DNA of 64,000 bases from Allobosea lathyri. Its GTDB lineage: Bacteria; Pseudomonadota; Alphaproteobacteria; Rhizobiales; Beijerinckiaceae. The stretch spans positions 282,839 through 346,838 of the forward strand of contig NZ_FNUY01000007.1 of the NCBI RefSeq assembly GCF_900108245.1, given 5' to 3'. The notes beneath the pieces were generated by a model. The model was not told where the DNA came from and made no database searches. It saw only the letters and a program-made list of their open reading frames with translations. The stretch's first letter is position 1. The number at the start of each line of letters is the position of its first letter. Below, piece by piece: positions 40,208 through 49,863 of this stretch. The position numbers and the translations under genes were made by a program.

Positions 40208-41670
40208 TGCCAGCCATCGATCTGACGGCGTCAGCGACATCGCTGCGGCAGGGCCTGCTCACCCGGCGCTTCACGGCCTCCGAATTGCTGGAGGCGACCT
40301 TCGCCCGCATCGACGCTCTCAATCCCGGCCTGAATGCGATCGTCGCGCAGGATCGCGCGGCGGCGCGGGCGATGGCGCAAGCCTCCGATGCAAGGCTGAC
40401 TGGTGGCACGGCCCGCGCTCTTGAGGGGCTGCCGGTCACGATCAAGGACGCCTATGACGTCGCCGGACTGCCATCCTCGGGCGGCCTCCCGGCCTATCGC
40501 GAGCGCGTGCCGACGGAGGATGCCGTTGCTGTCGCAAGGCTGCGCGCAGCCGGCGTCGTGATCATCGGCAAGAGCAACGTCCCGGTCTTTTCGGGTGATT
40601 TCCAGAGCTACAACCCCGCCCATGGCGTGACCAACAATCCCTGGAGCGCCGCCCATTCGCCTGGCGGCTCATCGGGTGGCGCAGCCGCTGCGGTCGCAAC
40701 CGGCATGAGCGCCTTCGAGCTCGGCTCCGATCTCGGCGGCTCGATCCGCTGGCCGGCCCATGCCTGCGGCGTCTTCGGCCTCAAGACGAGCTGGGGGCTG
40801 GTCTCGACCTGGGGCGCGATCCCGCCGCCACCGGAGCGGCGCACGCCGCGCAATGTCGACCTGATGGTCGCCGGTCCGATCACGCGGGCAGCCGAAGATC
40901 TTGATCTGATCCTGGCCGTCCTCGCAGGCCCGCGCGATGCCGCCCTGCCCGGACCCGAACTGGTGCCGCCACGCGCGACCAGCGCACGCGGTCTGCGCGT
41001 CGCGCTCTGGGCCGATGATGCCTTCGCGCCCGTTGATGCCGAGGTCTCAGCCGCGGTGCGCGAGGCGGCGCGCCGGTTGGCCGATGCCGGCGCGATCGTC
41101 AGCGAAACCGCCCGTCCGTCGATCCGCTTCGCCGAGGCCTTCGAGGTCTACGCCCTGCTGAACCATGCGGTCGTCGCCTATGGCCTGCCGCCGAAGGTGA
41201 GAGCCCGCATCCAGGCGCAGGCGGCCGGTTTCAGCACCAACGACCTCTCGCATCAGTCGCTGCAGGCCCGTGGCGCGCGCATGACGCCCGGCCTCTATCA
41301 GCAAATCTCGCAGCGGCGCATCGCGCTGAAACGGCAATGGGCGCGCTTCTTCCAGAACCATGACGTACTGCTCTGCCCGCCTGCCCCGGTCGCGGCGATT
41401 CCGCATGATCACAGCCCCGACATTCATGCAAGGCGGCTGATGGTGAACGGCGAGCCGCGCCCCTATCTCGACTTCCTGCTCTGGGCCTCGCTCGCCACCG
41501 GCGCCGACCTACCGGCTCTGAGCGCCCCGGTCAGGCGCTCGATGTCAGGGCTCCCGCTGGGCGTGCAGATCGTCGCGCCGATGGCTGAGGACCGTACCGC
41601 CATCGCCGTCGGCGCCATGCTCGAACAGGCCGGTTGCGGCTTCACCGCCCCCGCGCTCGCTGAGGACTGA
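40207..41670 (+). CDS. Amidase (amidase signature family)
   Basis: A 487-residue protein with the Ser-cisSer-Lys triad: Lys80 in LPVTIKDAYDV, cis-Ser in SPGGSSGGAAAAVA (155/156) and Ser179 in GSDLGGSIRWPA. It hydrolyses an amide to acid and ammonia or amine. With the acyl-CoA ligase and MarR regulator next to it, a small catabolic route is plausible: amide to acid, then acid to acyl-CoA. The substrate is not identifiable. Confidence 0.92.
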   Translation: MPAIDLTASATSLRQGLLTRRFTASELLEATFARIDALNPGLNAIVAQDRAAARAMAQASDARLTGGTARALEGLPVTIKDAYDVAGLPSSGGLPAYRERVPTEDAVAVARLRAAGVVIIGKSNVPVFSGDFQSYNPAHGVTNNPWSAAHSPGGSSGGAAAAVATGMSAFELGSDLGGSIRWPAHACGVFGLKTSWGLVSTWGAIPPPPERRTPRNVDLMVAGPITRAAEDLDLILAVLAGPRDAALPGPELVPPRATSARGLRVALWADDAFAPVDAEVSAAVREAARRLADAGAIVSETARPSIRFAEAFEVYALLNHAVVAYGLPPKVRARIQAQAAGFSTNDLSHQSLQARGARMTPGLYQQISQRRIALKRQWARFFQNHDVLLCPPAPVAAIPHDHSPDIHARRLMVNGEPRPYLDFLLWASLATGADLPALSAPVRRSMSGLPLGVQIVAPMAEDRTAIAVGAMLEQAGCGFTAPALAED

Positions 41671-41808
41671 GCACCGCGTCGCAGAGTCTGCGCCGCAGCG
41701 CCGTCCTGCGCCAGAGTCTGCCACCCCTTGCGTGAAAATCGCTCAGCGCTTGCGCGGCTGCGGGTCTATGGTCGCATAAGTGATCCATAAAAAATCGGGA
41801 GCCGCACG

Positions 41809-43188
41809 ATGCTGTCCAACCTCGCCGTCAGGGATATCGAGACCCTGGTCCATCCCTATACCAACCTGGCGACACATCGCGAGACCGGCCCCCTCGTGCT
41901 GGAAAGCGGCAAGGGCGTCTTCGTCACCGATTCCAACGGCAAGGAATACATCGAGGGCATGGCCGGCCTCTGGTGCACCTCGCTCGGCTACTCCAATCAG
42001 GAGCTGGTGGACACCGCCACCGAGCAGATGAAGAAGCTGCCCTTCACCCATATCTTCGGCGGCCGCAGCCATGATCCGGCGATCGAGCTGGCCGAGAAGC
42101 TGAAGGAAATCGCGCCCGTTCCGATCTCCAAGGTGTTCTATGGCGCCTCGGGCTCCGACGCCAACGACACCCAGGTGAAAATCGTCTGGTACATGAACAA
42201 TGCGCTCGGCCGGCCGCAGAAGAAGAAGATCATCTCGCGCCTGAAGGGCTATCATGGCGTCACGGTGGCCTCGGCCTCGCTGACCGGCCTGCCCAACAAC
42301 CACATCGATTTCGACCTGCCGCTGCCCGGCTTCCTCCACACCTCCAGCGCCCATCACTACCGCTTCGCCGAAGCCGGCGAGAGCGAGCAGGACTACTCGT
42401 CGCGGCTGGCCGCCGAGCTGGAGGAGATGATCCTGCGCGAGGGGCCCGACACGGTCGCCGCCTTCATCGCCGAGCCCGTCATGGGCGCCGGCGGCGCGAT
42501 CACCCCGCCCGAGGGCTATTTCGAGAAGATCAACGCCGTCCTCGCGAAATACGACATCCTCTTCATTGCCGACGAGGTCATCACCGGCTTCGGCCGCACC
42601 GGCAACATGTTCGGCACCACGACCTACGGCATGAACGCCGACACGATCTCGCTCGCCAAGCAGATCACCTCGGCCTATTTCCCGCTCAGCGCCGTGATGA
42701 TGAACGACACGGTCTACCAGGCGCTCGTCGACCAGAGCCGCAAGATCGGCACCTTCGGCCACGGAAACACCTATGCCGGCCACCCCGTCGGCTGCGCCAT
42801 CGCGATCAAGACCCTTGAAATCTACAAGCGCGACAAGATCGTCGAGCATGTCCGCAAGGTCGAGCCGACCTTCCTGCGCTGCCTCACTGCCCTGGCCGAC
42901 CATCCGCTGGTCGGCGAGGCCCGCGGCGTCGGCCTGATCGGCGGCGTCGAACTCGTCAGCAACAAGGCGAGCAAGGCCCCGTTCGAAGCCAAGAAGGGCG
43001 TCGGCGCCAAATCCGTCCTCTTCGCCCAGGAGGAAGGGCTGATCACCCGCGCCATGGGCGACCGCGTCGCCTTCTGCCCGCCGTTGATCATCACCGAGGC
43101 CGAGATCGAGGAGATGTTCAGCCGCTACAAGCGGGCTCTGGACAAGACCCTCAACTGGGTCAAGGCGGAAGGGCTGCTCGCAGCCTGA
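41809..43188 (+). CDS. Class III (omega-type) aminotransferase, PLP-dependent
   Basis: A 459-residue protein. Hallmarks are the N-terminal VTDSNGKEYIEGMAGLWC, KVFYGASGSDANDTQVKI (phosphate binding), FIADEVITGFGRTG (Asp for PLP N1) and the Schiff-base Lys284 in ISLAKQITSAYFPLSA, with GHGNTYAGHPVGCA after it. It transfers amino groups from omega-amino acids or amines to pyruvate or similar keto acids. Annotations vary in this group (beta-alanine, putrescine or taurine transaminases). Transcribed alone. Confidence 0.93.
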   Translation: MLSNLAVRDIETLVHPYTNLATHRETGPLVLESGKGVFVTDSNGKEYIEGMAGLWCTSLGYSNQELVDTATEQMKKLPFTHIFGGRSHDPAIELAEKLKEIAPVPISKVFYGASGSDANDTQVKIVWYMNNALGRPQKKKIISRLKGYHGVTVASASLTGLPNNHIDFDLPLPGFLHTSSAHHYRFAEAGESEQDYSSRLAAELEEMILREGPDTVAAFIAEPVMGAGGAITPPEGYFEKINAVLAKYDILFIADEVITGFGRTGNMFGTTTYGMNADTISLAKQITSAYFPLSAVMMNDTVYQALVDQSRKIGTFGHGNTYAGHPVGCAIAIKTLEIYKRDKIVEHVRKVEPTFLRCLTALADHPLVGEARGVGLIGGVELVSNKASKAPFEAKKGVGAKSVLFAQEEGLITRAMGDRVAFCPPLIITEAEIEEMFSRYKRALDKTLNWVKAEGLLAA

Positions 43189-43199
43189 GGCGCCGTATC

Positions 43200-43258
43200 G
43201 ATTTGTTCACGAATGTGGCGGCAAGCTGAAGGCCGGCATAGATCGCCACGAACAAATC
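43200..43258. repeat. Inverted repeat after the aminotransferase gene
   Basis: GATTTGTTC (43200-43208) and GAACAAATC (43250-43258) are perfect 9-bp arms separated by 41 bases. It may be a long-loop terminator or an operator pair. Confidence 0.45.
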
Positions 43259-43355
43259 ATGATGACGCCTCGCCGTGGTCCTGATCAACAGTCAGATTGC
43301 TGCGTGTCGATGGCCAGGAACCGTCGACATGCAACATTTAATGAAGTCAGGAGCC

Positions 43356-43565
43356 ATGATTCCTCTCAATCCGCGCAGCACCGCGCCCCGTTCCGCCAGT
43401 TTCCACGATGCGACCGCTAGGGAAACCTATGCCTCGTGGTTCCGCCCGATTGCGATTCCTGCTGTCGCGGCTGGAACAAGGCAGGTGTCCCGGACGTTGG
43501 AGAGGAAGAGCGAGGATCGCAGGGTCGATATTCCCGGTGTTCTCCGCGACGACTTCGACGACTGA
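43356..43565 (+). CDS. Hypothetical protein (69 aa)
   Basis: A 69-residue frame starting MIPLNPRSTAPRSAS with AGGAG two bases before the ATG (close spacing) and ending in an acidic tail. It precedes the phosphoesterase gene by 30 bp. No family recognised; it may be spurious. Confidence 0.35.
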   Translation: MIPLNPRSTAPRSASFHDATARETYASWFRPIAIPAVAAGTRQVSRTLERKSEDRRVDIPGVLRDDFDD

Positions 43566-43595
43566 TCGACGTAGCTTCTATCTCGAGACCCCTCC

Positions 43596-44489
43596 ATGCT
43601 TGACCGGCGCAGAGTTCTGAAGACTCTCGCCGGTCTTTTTTTCGCCGCGTTCGGTACGACCGCCTATGCCGCCGCCTGGGAGCCGCGCGAACAGCGCGTG
43701 ACCCGGTATCGCCTGACCCCCTTTGGCTGGCCCAGCGGCAAGCGCCTGCGCCTCGCGGTCATTTCCGATCTGCATGTCGGCGGCCTCCACGTTCCGGTCT
43801 CCCGTGTCGCCGAGATCGTGGCGACGACCAACGCACTCGAGCCGGACATGGTCCTGCTCCTCGGCGACTTCGTCGCCAGCCGTACACGGCGCGCCTCGGA
43901 TCCACCCATGCAGGATTGGGCAGCAGAGCTCGCCCAGCTCCGGGCCGCAAATGGCGTCTTCGCCATACTCGGCAATCATGACTGGTGGCATGACCCCCCG
44001 ACGCAGAAGAACCGGAGCGGGCCGACACAGGTCGGCGCGGCCCTGCAGGCCGCCGGCATCACGGTGATGGAAAACCAGGCGATCCGGCTCGACAGCGCGG
44101 CAGGTCCGCTCTGGCTCGCAGGTCTCGGCGACCAGATCGCCTTTCTGCCACGCCGGCGAGGCTTTCCCCATGGCGTCGATAACCTCGCCGGCACCTTGGC
44201 GCAGATTCCCGAAGACGGCGTGCCCGTCATCATGATGGCGCATGAGCCGGATGTTTTCGCGAGGATGCCGGGCCGCGTCAGCGTTACCCTTTCGGGCCAT
44301 ACCCACGGCGGCCAGGTTCGGCTGCTCGGCTGGTCGCCGATCGTGCCGTCGCGCTACGGCAATCGCTACGCCTATGGCCATGTCCACGAGAACGGCCGCG
44401 ATCTCGTCGTCTCCGCCGGAATCGGCACGAGCCAGATCCCGATCAGGTTCGGAATCCCACCGGAGATCGTGTTGGTGGAGCTGGGGTAA
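43596..44489 (+). CDS. Metallophosphoesterase, exported (YkuE-like)
   Basis: A 297-residue protein with a twin-arginine-type signal (DRRRVLKTLAGLFFAAFG). All calcineurin-like motifs are present: VISDLHVGG, LLGDFVASR, ILGNHDWW, IMMAHEPD and LSGHTHGGQV. The binuclear metal site hydrolyses phosphomonoesters or diesters in the periplasm; YkuE relatives are linked to cell-wall or lipid phosphate turnover. Confidence 0.92.
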   Translation: MLDRRRVLKTLAGLFFAAFGTTAYAAAWEPREQRVTRYRLTPFGWPSGKRLRLAVISDLHVGGLHVPVSRVAEIVATTNALEPDMVLLLGDFVASRTRRASDPPMQDWAAELAQLRAANGVFAILGNHDWWHDPPTQKNRSGPTQVGAALQAAGITVMENQAIRLDSAAGPLWLAGLGDQIAFLPRRRGFPHGVDNLAGTLAQIPEDGVPVIMMAHEPDVFARMPGRVSVTLSGHTHGGQVRLLGWSPIVPSRYGNRYAYGHVHENGRDLVVSAGIGTSQIPIRFGIPPEIVLVELG

Positions 44490-44663
44490 TTGCGGTCAGC
44501 CGTAGATTAAGACAGCGCGCCAGCGATCGTTCGTGAGTTCGCCAACGCGAGTCGCATGGCGTGGCGGTCGAGAACCGGAGCGGAGCGGACATCGGTCCGT
44601 GAGCACCGGAAGCGCAGACCGCCGCGTCAGGCGGCCGCGCTGGTAGAATTCAAGAATGATCGC

Positions 44664-45260
44664 TCAGGACACGACGACCTTGGCGCCGACGGGCACCCGG
44701 TTGAACAGGTCGATCGCGTCGATATTGCGCATCCGGATGCAGCCTGACGAAGCCGAACGGCCGATCGTCTCGGGCTCGTTGGTGCCGTGGATGCGGTAGA
44801 GCGTGTCGTGACCGTTCTGGTACAGGTAGAGCGCGCGCGCGCCGAGCGGGTTCTCGGGACCGCCATTCATCCCGCCAGCGACAGGCTTGAGATGCGGCCA
44901 GCGCGCGACCATCTCGGCCGGCGGAGTCCAGCGCGGCCATTCCGCCTTGCGCTGCACGGTCGCCTCGCCGGTCCAGCCGAAGGCCTCGTCGCCGGTGGCG
45001 ACGCCGTAGCGGATCGCCTTCTTGTTCGGCAGGACGTAATAGAGGAACTTCTCTTTGGTATCGACGACGACGGTGCCGGGAGGCTGCCCGGTAGGGTCCG
45101 TGATCTCGTAAGGCAGATGTGTCAGTTCGGTCTCGAACTTCGGCACCAGCGCGATATATTCGGCATCCCGTTCGGACAAAGCGGGCGCATTCACGCTCTT
45201 GTATTGGCAGGCGCCCAGAAGGGACGCCAGCGCCAAGGCAACAATCACGTTCTGTTTCAT
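44664..45260 (-). CDS. L,D-transpeptidase (YkuD/ErfK family) lipoprotein
   Basis: A 198-residue protein with a lipobox signal (VALALASLLGAC, lipidated Cys18). The YkuD catalytic motif is IHGTNEPETIG followed by SSGCIRMRN, with His and nucleophile Cys in the HxxN...SxGCxR pattern. It makes 3-3 crosslinks or attaches outer-membrane proteins to peptidoglycan. ATG 45260 is preferred over 45305 because the lipobox signal starts there. Confidence 0.92.
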   Translation of the reverse strand: MKQNVIVALALASLLGACQYKSVNAPALSERDAEYIALVPKFETELTHLPYEITDPTGQPPGTVVVDTKEKFLYYVLPNKKAIRYGVATGDEAFGWTGEATVQRKAEWPRWTPPAEMVARWPHLKPVAGGMNGGPENPLGARALYLYQNGHDTLYRIHGTNEPETIGRSASSGCIRMRNIDAIDLFNRVPVGAKVVVS

Positions 45261-45489
45261 GACTTCCACCAGCGCGACCCGAAGGCAGCCTTTATGATGA
45301 ATCAAAAGTTAACGCTTCGTGTCTTCGGGACGCGCTGCGACATCGAATACCTGTCGAAGCTCTAGGGCCGAAACAATCAAGGCGCAATCAAGTTCCCTGT
45401 ATGGCAAGCCAATCCGCCGCTTCCATGAAGACCGTGGCAAAGCGGTCACGCTCGGCTGTGCCTGGCGACCAGAAATAGGCTGAACTCCC

Positions 45490-46419
45490 GTGACGACACT
45501 CCTGATCACCCATTCCGCCGGCCTCCAGCATGCGACGCCACAGGGCCACCCCGAGCGCGCCGAGCGTCTGCGCGCGGTCGAGATGGCGCTGGAGGATGAG
45601 CGCTTCGCCGCGCTGGCGCGCGCAACCGCTCCTCTCGGAACACTCGATCAGGTCACGCTGTGCCACCCCCTCGCCTTCGCCGAGGCCCTGATGGCGGCGG
45701 CCCCGGAAACCGGGCTGATCCAGATCGAGGCCGACACGATGATGTCGCCGGGCACAATGGAGGCTGCGCTGCGCGGCGTCGGCGGCGCGGTGTACGCGGT
45801 CGACGAAGTGATGACGGGCAAGGCGAGCAACGCCTTCTGCGCCATGCGCCCGCCCGGCCACCATGCCGAGAGCGTCAAGGCGATGGGCTTCTGCTTCTTC
45901 AACAACGCAGCCATTGCCGCCCGCCACGCCCAGCGCGCCCATGGGGTGGAGCGCGTCGCCGTGGTCGATTGGGACGTGCATCACGGCAATGGCACGCAGG
46001 AGATCTTCTGGGACGATGCCAGCGTGCTCTATGCCTCCGTCCACGAAATGCCGCTCTATCCCGGCACGGGCGCGGTCTCCGAGCGCGGCCAGCACGGCAC
46101 CATCGTCAACGCCCCACTGCGCAGCGGCGATGGCTCGGACGAATTTCGCGACGCCTTCGAAAGCGCGCTGCTACCGCGCATCGCAGCCTTCCAGCCGGAT
46201 CTGATCATCATCTCGGCTGGGTTCGACGCGCACTGGCGCGATCCGCTCGCCAACATCAACCTGCGCGAGCCCGATTTCGCCTGGGCGACACAGGAGTTGA
46301 TGGCGCTCGCCGATCGTCACGCCGGCGGCCGCCTCGTCTCGATCCTGGAGGGCGGCTACGATCTCGAGGGGTTGTCGAAATCGGCCGCCGCCCATGTCAT
46401 GGCGCTGATGCGGGGGTGA
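45490..46419 (+). CDS. Histone deacetylase-like amidohydrolase
   Basis: A 309-residue arginase/deacetylase-fold protein from GTG 45490. Motifs: HPERAERLRAVE, CAMRPPGHHAES (the His pair), VVDWDVHHGNGTQEIF (Zn-binding Asp/His), SAGFDAHWRDPL (Zn-binding Asp) and LEGGYDLEGL. Bacterial members deacetylate acetylpolyamines or acetyl-lysine in enzymes; which one applies is unknown. Confidence 0.93.
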   Translation: MTTLLITHSAGLQHATPQGHPERAERLRAVEMALEDERFAALARATAPLGTLDQVTLCHPLAFAEALMAAAPETGLIQIEADTMMSPGTMEAALRGVGGAVYAVDEVMTGKASNAFCAMRPPGHHAESVKAMGFCFFNNAAIAARHAQRAHGVERVAVVDWDVHHGNGTQEIFWDDASVLYASVHEMPLYPGTGAVSERGQHGTIVNAPLRSGDGSDEFRDAFESALLPRIAAFQPDLIIISAGFDAHWRDPLANINLREPDFAWATQELMALADRHAGGRLVSILEGGYDLEGLSKSAAAHVMALMRG

Positions 46420-46425
46420 AGCCCC

Positions 46426-47703
46426 TCACTCCAGCGGCTGCGTGTCCGCGATCTCGATACCAAAACCGCTTAAGCCCACGAAGGAGCGCGGCGACGAGGC
46501 GAGGTTGACGATCGAGGCGACACCGAGATCGCGCAGAATCTGCGCGCCAAGGCCAACCTCGCGCCATTGCTGCGACCGCTGGGCGTCCGACCCGTCCTCG
46601 ACGCTCTTGATCGGGACGCCGGCCGACCCGTCGCGCAGATAGATCAGCACTCCGCGCCCGTCGTGCTGGAAGCGCTTCAGCGCGCACTGGATCGAGGGCG
46701 CGCCACCCAGCACGTCCTCGACGACATTGGCCCGGTGCAGCCTGGCGGGCACCTTCTCGCCATCGCCGATCTTGCCCATGACGAAGGCGAAATGCTGCGT
46801 ATCCTCGAATGGCGTGATGTAGACATGCCCGGTCATCTCTCCGAAGGCGGTCTTGACCGGGAACGAGTGCACGCGTTCGACCAGCTTCTCGCGCGACTGG
46901 CGATAGGCGATCAGGTCGGCCACCGTGATCTGCTTCAGGTCGTGCTTCTGGGCAAACGCCGTGATCTGCGCGCCCTTCATCACCGTGCCGTCGTCATTGG
47001 CGAGTTCGCAGATGACTCCGACCGGCGGCAGGCTGGCGAGCTTGCAGAGATCGACCGCCGCCTCGGTATGGCCCGAGCGCATCAGCACGCCGCCATCCTT
47101 GGCGATCAGCGGGAAGACATGGCCCGGCCGCACGAAATCGGTCGCGCCCATATTGCCGTTGGCAAGAGCGCGCACCGTGTTGCAGCGTTGCTCGGCCGAA
47201 ATACCGGTGGTCAGCCCGTGCTTGACATCGACCGTGATGGTGAAGGCCGTGCCCAGCGGCGCGTCGTTGGACGACACCATCGGATCGAGCCGCAGCCGCC
47301 TCGCCTCGCCCGAGGTCAGCGGGGCGCAGACGATGCCGCAGGTGTTGCGGATGATGAAGGCCATCTTCTCCGGCGTGCAGAGCGAGGCGGCGACGATGAG
47401 ATCGCCTTCATTCTCGCGATCGTCGTCATCGGTGACGATGACGATCTCGCCCCGGGCGAAGGCTTCGATGGTATCGCTGACATGGCTGGTCATGTTTGCC
47501 TCGCGCGGCCCGGACAGGCCGAGGAAATCATTGGGAGTGACAGAGCCGCCGGTGGCGGCGGCGATGCGTTCGGCGCTTTCGCGCGAAATCCAGGCGCTCT
47601 GGTCGTTGCAGAGCGCCGTCACGCTAGCCGGCGATAGGCCGACCTGCCGTGCGAAGGCGCTACGGCCGATCTTGTTCTGGGTGAGCCAGGCGTCGAGCTT
47701 CAT
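46426..47703 (-). CDS. ribB: 3,4-dihydroxy-2-butanone 4-phosphate synthase with N-terminal HTH and degenerate GTP-cyclohydrolase-II-like domain
   Basis: A 425-residue protein in three parts. Residues 1-60 are an HTH (AWLTQNKIGRSAFARQVGLSPASVTALC). Residues 75-280 are DHBP synthase: VTDDDDRENEGDLIVAA (active-site acidic loop), HTEAAVDLCKLA and GVICELANDDGTVM. Residues 285-425 align to RibA, but the Zn-binding cysteines of HSECLTGD...CDC are missing (LHRANVVEDVLGGAPS), so GTP cyclohydrolase activity is unlikely. It makes the four-carbon precursor of riboflavin. The HTH suggests autoregulation or another DNA-binding role. Confidence 0.92.
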   Translation of the reverse strand: MKLDAWLTQNKIGRSAFARQVGLSPASVTALCNDQSAWISRESAERIAAATGGSVTPNDFLGLSGPREANMTSHVSDTIEAFARGEIVIVTDDDDRENEGDLIVAASLCTPEKMAFIIRNTCGIVCAPLTSGEARRLRLDPMVSSNDAPLGTAFTITVDVKHGLTTGISAEQRCNTVRALANGNMGATDFVRPGHVFPLIAKDGGVLMRSGHTEAAVDLCKLASLPPVGVICELANDDGTVMKGAQITAFAQKHDLKQITVADLIAYRQSREKLVERVHSFPVKTAFGEMTGHVYITPFEDTQHFAFVMGKIGDGEKVPARLHRANVVEDVLGGAPSIQCALKRFQHDGRGVLIYLRDGSAGVPIKSVEDGSDAQRSQQWREVGLGAQILRDLGVASIVNLASSPRSFVGLSGFGIEIADTQPLE

Positions 47704-47782
47704 GACGCGAAGCTAATGCGGAATATCTTCACTTGCAATGAATGGCACATAAAATTTCAGCGATACTGAAATAACATCCTCG

Positions 47783-47890
47783 CCGTCATCCCGGACAAGT
47801 CGCGTAGCGGCGCCGATCCGGGATCCATCGGAGGGCTCGGAGCTCTACGATGGATCCCGGATCTTCGCTTCGCTGCGTCCGGGATGACGG
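47783..47890. repeat. REP-like intergenic palindrome
   Basis: Terminal arms CCGTCATCCCGGAC (47783-47796) and GTCCGGGATGACGG (47877-47890) are perfect inverses. A second 16-bp perfect pair lies inside (47815-47830 with 47848-47863). The left half closely matches 63581-63620. Confidence 0.88.
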
Positions 47891-47909
47891 CCCGAATGGA
47901 GAACCGAAC

Positions 47910-49025
47910 TCAGCCCTCGAATGGCCAGCGCGGCTCGATCACACCCACCTGCGCGCGATGGCGCAGGTAATGATCCGCCAGCACGCAGGCCAGCATCGCC
48001 TCGCCGACGGGCACGGCGCGGATGCCGACGCAGGGGTCGTGGCGGCCCTTGGTGAACATCTCGGCCTCGCCGCCGGTGCGGGTCACGGTCGCCCGGGTCG
48101 CCAGGATCGAGGATGTCGGCTTCACGGCGAAACGCGCCACGATCGGCTGGCCGGTCGAGATCCCGCCCAGAATGCCGCCGGCATGGTTGGAGAGGAAAAG
48201 CGGCCTGCCGTCATTGCCGGCGCGCATCTCGTCGGCATTCTCTTCGCCCGAGAGCTCGGCGGCGGCAAAACCCTCGCCGATCTCGACACCCTTGACCGCA
48301 TTGATGCTCATCAGCGCAGAGGCGATCTCGGCGTCGAGCTTGCCGTAGATCGGCGCGCCCAACCCGGCCGGAACGCCCTCCGCGACGATCTCCAGCACGG
48401 CGCCGATCGAGGAACCGGATTTGCGGATGCCGTCGAGATATCTCTCGAACAGTGCGGCCGCCTCGGCATCGGGGCAGAAGAACGGGTTGTTGCCGACCTC
48501 GTTCCAGTCCCAGTTGTTCCGGTCGATCTTGTGCGGTCCCATCTGGACCAGCGCGCCGCGCACGATCATGCCGGGAACGACCTTGCGCGCGATCGCGCCG
48601 GCCGCGACCCGCATCGCCGTCTCGCGCGCCGAGGAGCGCCCGCCGCCGCGATAGTCGCGAATGCCGTACTTCACGTCATAGGTGAAGTCGGCATGGCCGG
48701 GCCGGTACTTGTCCTTGATGTCCGAATAATCCTTCGAGCGCTGGTCCACATTGTCGATCATCAGCCCGATCGAAGTGCCGGTCGTGAGCTGTGGGCCGTC
48801 CCCCTCGGCGAAGACGCCGGAGACGATCCGAACCTGATCCGGCTCCTGCCGCTGCGTCGTGAAGCGCGATTGCCCGGGCCGGCGGCGGTCGAGATCTTGC
48901 TGGATATCGGCCTCGGTCAGCGGCAGCAGCGGCGGGCAGCCATCGACGACACAGCCGATGGCCGGCCCATGGCTTTCGCCGAAGGTGGTGACGCGGAAGA
49001 GATGGCCGAAGCTGTTGTGGGACAT
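47910..49025 (-). CDS. aroC: Chorismate synthase
   Basis: A 371-residue enzyme with all signatures: N-terminal [63 protein letters not shown] (FMN/phosphate site) and a late [26 protein letters not shown]. It converts EPSP to chorismate using reduced FMN. Monocistronic here, between ribB and the Phd/VapC pair. Length and ends match the family. Confidence 0.98.
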   Translation of the reverse strand: MSHNSFGHLFRVTTFGESHGPAIGCVVDGCPPLLPLTEADIQQDLDRRRPGQSRFTTQRQEPDQVRIVSGVFAEGDGPQLTTGTSIGLMIDNVDQRSKDYSDIKDKYRPGHADFTYDVKYGIRDYRGGGRSSARETAMRVAAGAIARKVVPGMIVRGALVQMGPHKIDRNNWDWNEVGNNPFFCPDAEAAALFERYLDGIRKSGSSIGAVLEIVAEGVPAGLGAPIYGKLDAEIASALMSINAVKGVEIGEGFAAAELSGEENADEMRAGNDGRPLFLSNHAGGILGGISTGQPIVARFAVKPTSSILATRATVTRTGGEAEMFTKGRHDPCVGIRAVPVGEAMLACVLADHYLRHRAQVGVIEPRWPFEG

Positions 49026-49148
49026 GGAGAGCCTGGGATTTCGATCGAATGGCTCTTAATCGGCTTTGCCGCCGATTGAAACTCTGCGCATTGCAGGGCA
49101 GCGCCGCAAAGATTATATCATGACCAACTAACTGGTCAGGAGCCAATC

Positions 49149-49391
49149 ATGGATAGCGTGAGTTTGGCCGATGCGAAGGCCCATCTCAGCGAGTTGGTTG
49201 ATCGTGCGATCGCAGGTGAGGAGATCTGCATCACACGCCGCGGGACGCCTGTAGCGCGCCTCACGCCGATCAGGCCAGCCAAACGGCGCATCGACATTGC
49301 CGAGCTTCGCGCGGTGACCGAAGGCAGCACGCCGCAGACTGAAAGCGCCGGCGAGTTCATGCGACGCATGCGCGACGACGCACGCTATTGA
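49149..49391 (+). CDS. Type II antitoxin, Phd/YefM family
   Basis: An 80-residue protein: VSLADAKAHLSELVDRAIAGEEICITRRGTPVARLTPI spans the Phd/YefM DNA-binding half (residues 4-41), and the C-terminal tail would wrap the toxin. AGGAG precedes ATG 49149. Its stop overlaps the toxin start. Confidence 0.92.
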   Translation: MDSVSLADAKAHLSELVDRAIAGEEICITRRGTPVARLTPIRPAKRRIDIAELRAVTEGSTPQTESAGEFMRRMRDDARY

Positions 49392-49813
49392 AAATCTATA
49401 TCGACACATCCGTCCTCGTCTCGGCCTTGACCGAAGAGGCCGAGACGACGCGCACGCAGCAATGGCTTCACGATCAGGAGCCCGACACACTCTTGATCAG
49501 CGAATGGGTGGCGTCGGAATTCTCTGCAGCACTCTCGATCAAGGTGCGAAACCGAAAGATCGAAGCTGATATGCGCGATCGCGCGCTTACCGCTTTTCGA
49601 CGGCTTTCGGCGGAAGTTTTCGAGGTCCTGCCTGTTCGTTCCCTGCATTTCCAGCGCTCGGCCCATTTTGCCGATCAGGACGCGCTTGGCTTGCGGGCCG
49701 GTGACGCGCTGCATCTCGCTATTGCCAGCGATTGCGAAGCTCTGCTGTGCACGCTCGACCGCCGACTTGCCGAGGCGGGCCTGCGCCTCGGTCTGAAAAC
49801 GCAACTGCTATGA
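49388..49813 (+). CDS. vapC: VapC-type PIN-domain toxin
   Basis: A 141-residue PIN protein beginning at TTG 49388, which overlaps the antitoxin stop. Acidic metal-binding residues are in IYIDTSVLVSAL, WVASEFSAAL and LRAGDALHLAIA, with CTLDRRLAEA following. It is expected to be a ribonuclease held in check by the Phd/YefM protein; VapC with a Phd-type antitoxin is a common mixed pair. Confidence 0.92.
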   Translation: MKIYIDTSVLVSALTEEAETTRTQQWLHDQEPDTLLISEWVASEFSAALSIKVRNRKIEADMRDRALTAFRRLSAEVFEVLPVRSLHFQRSAHFADQDALGLRAGDALHLAIASDCEALLCTLDRRLAEAGLRLGLKTQLL

Positions 49814-49863
49814 GCGCTGGCGCAAGACCGTTGCGGACCAAGCGACGCGACTGATCCTCGCCC

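Noticed and set aside
41743..42903. 386-residue minus-strand frame opposite the aminotransferase
   Set aside because: Antisense to a class III aminotransferase with all motifs; no protein family pattern.
44490..44663. Short repeat-like GC-rich stretch between the phosphoesterase and L,D-transpeptidase genes
   Set aside because: It contains short GGAGCGGA-type repeats but no defined inverted or direct repeat unit, terminator or gene.
47704..47909. FMN riboswitch upstream of ribB
   Set aside because: No RFN-element motifs were found; the region is occupied by the REP-like palindrome.
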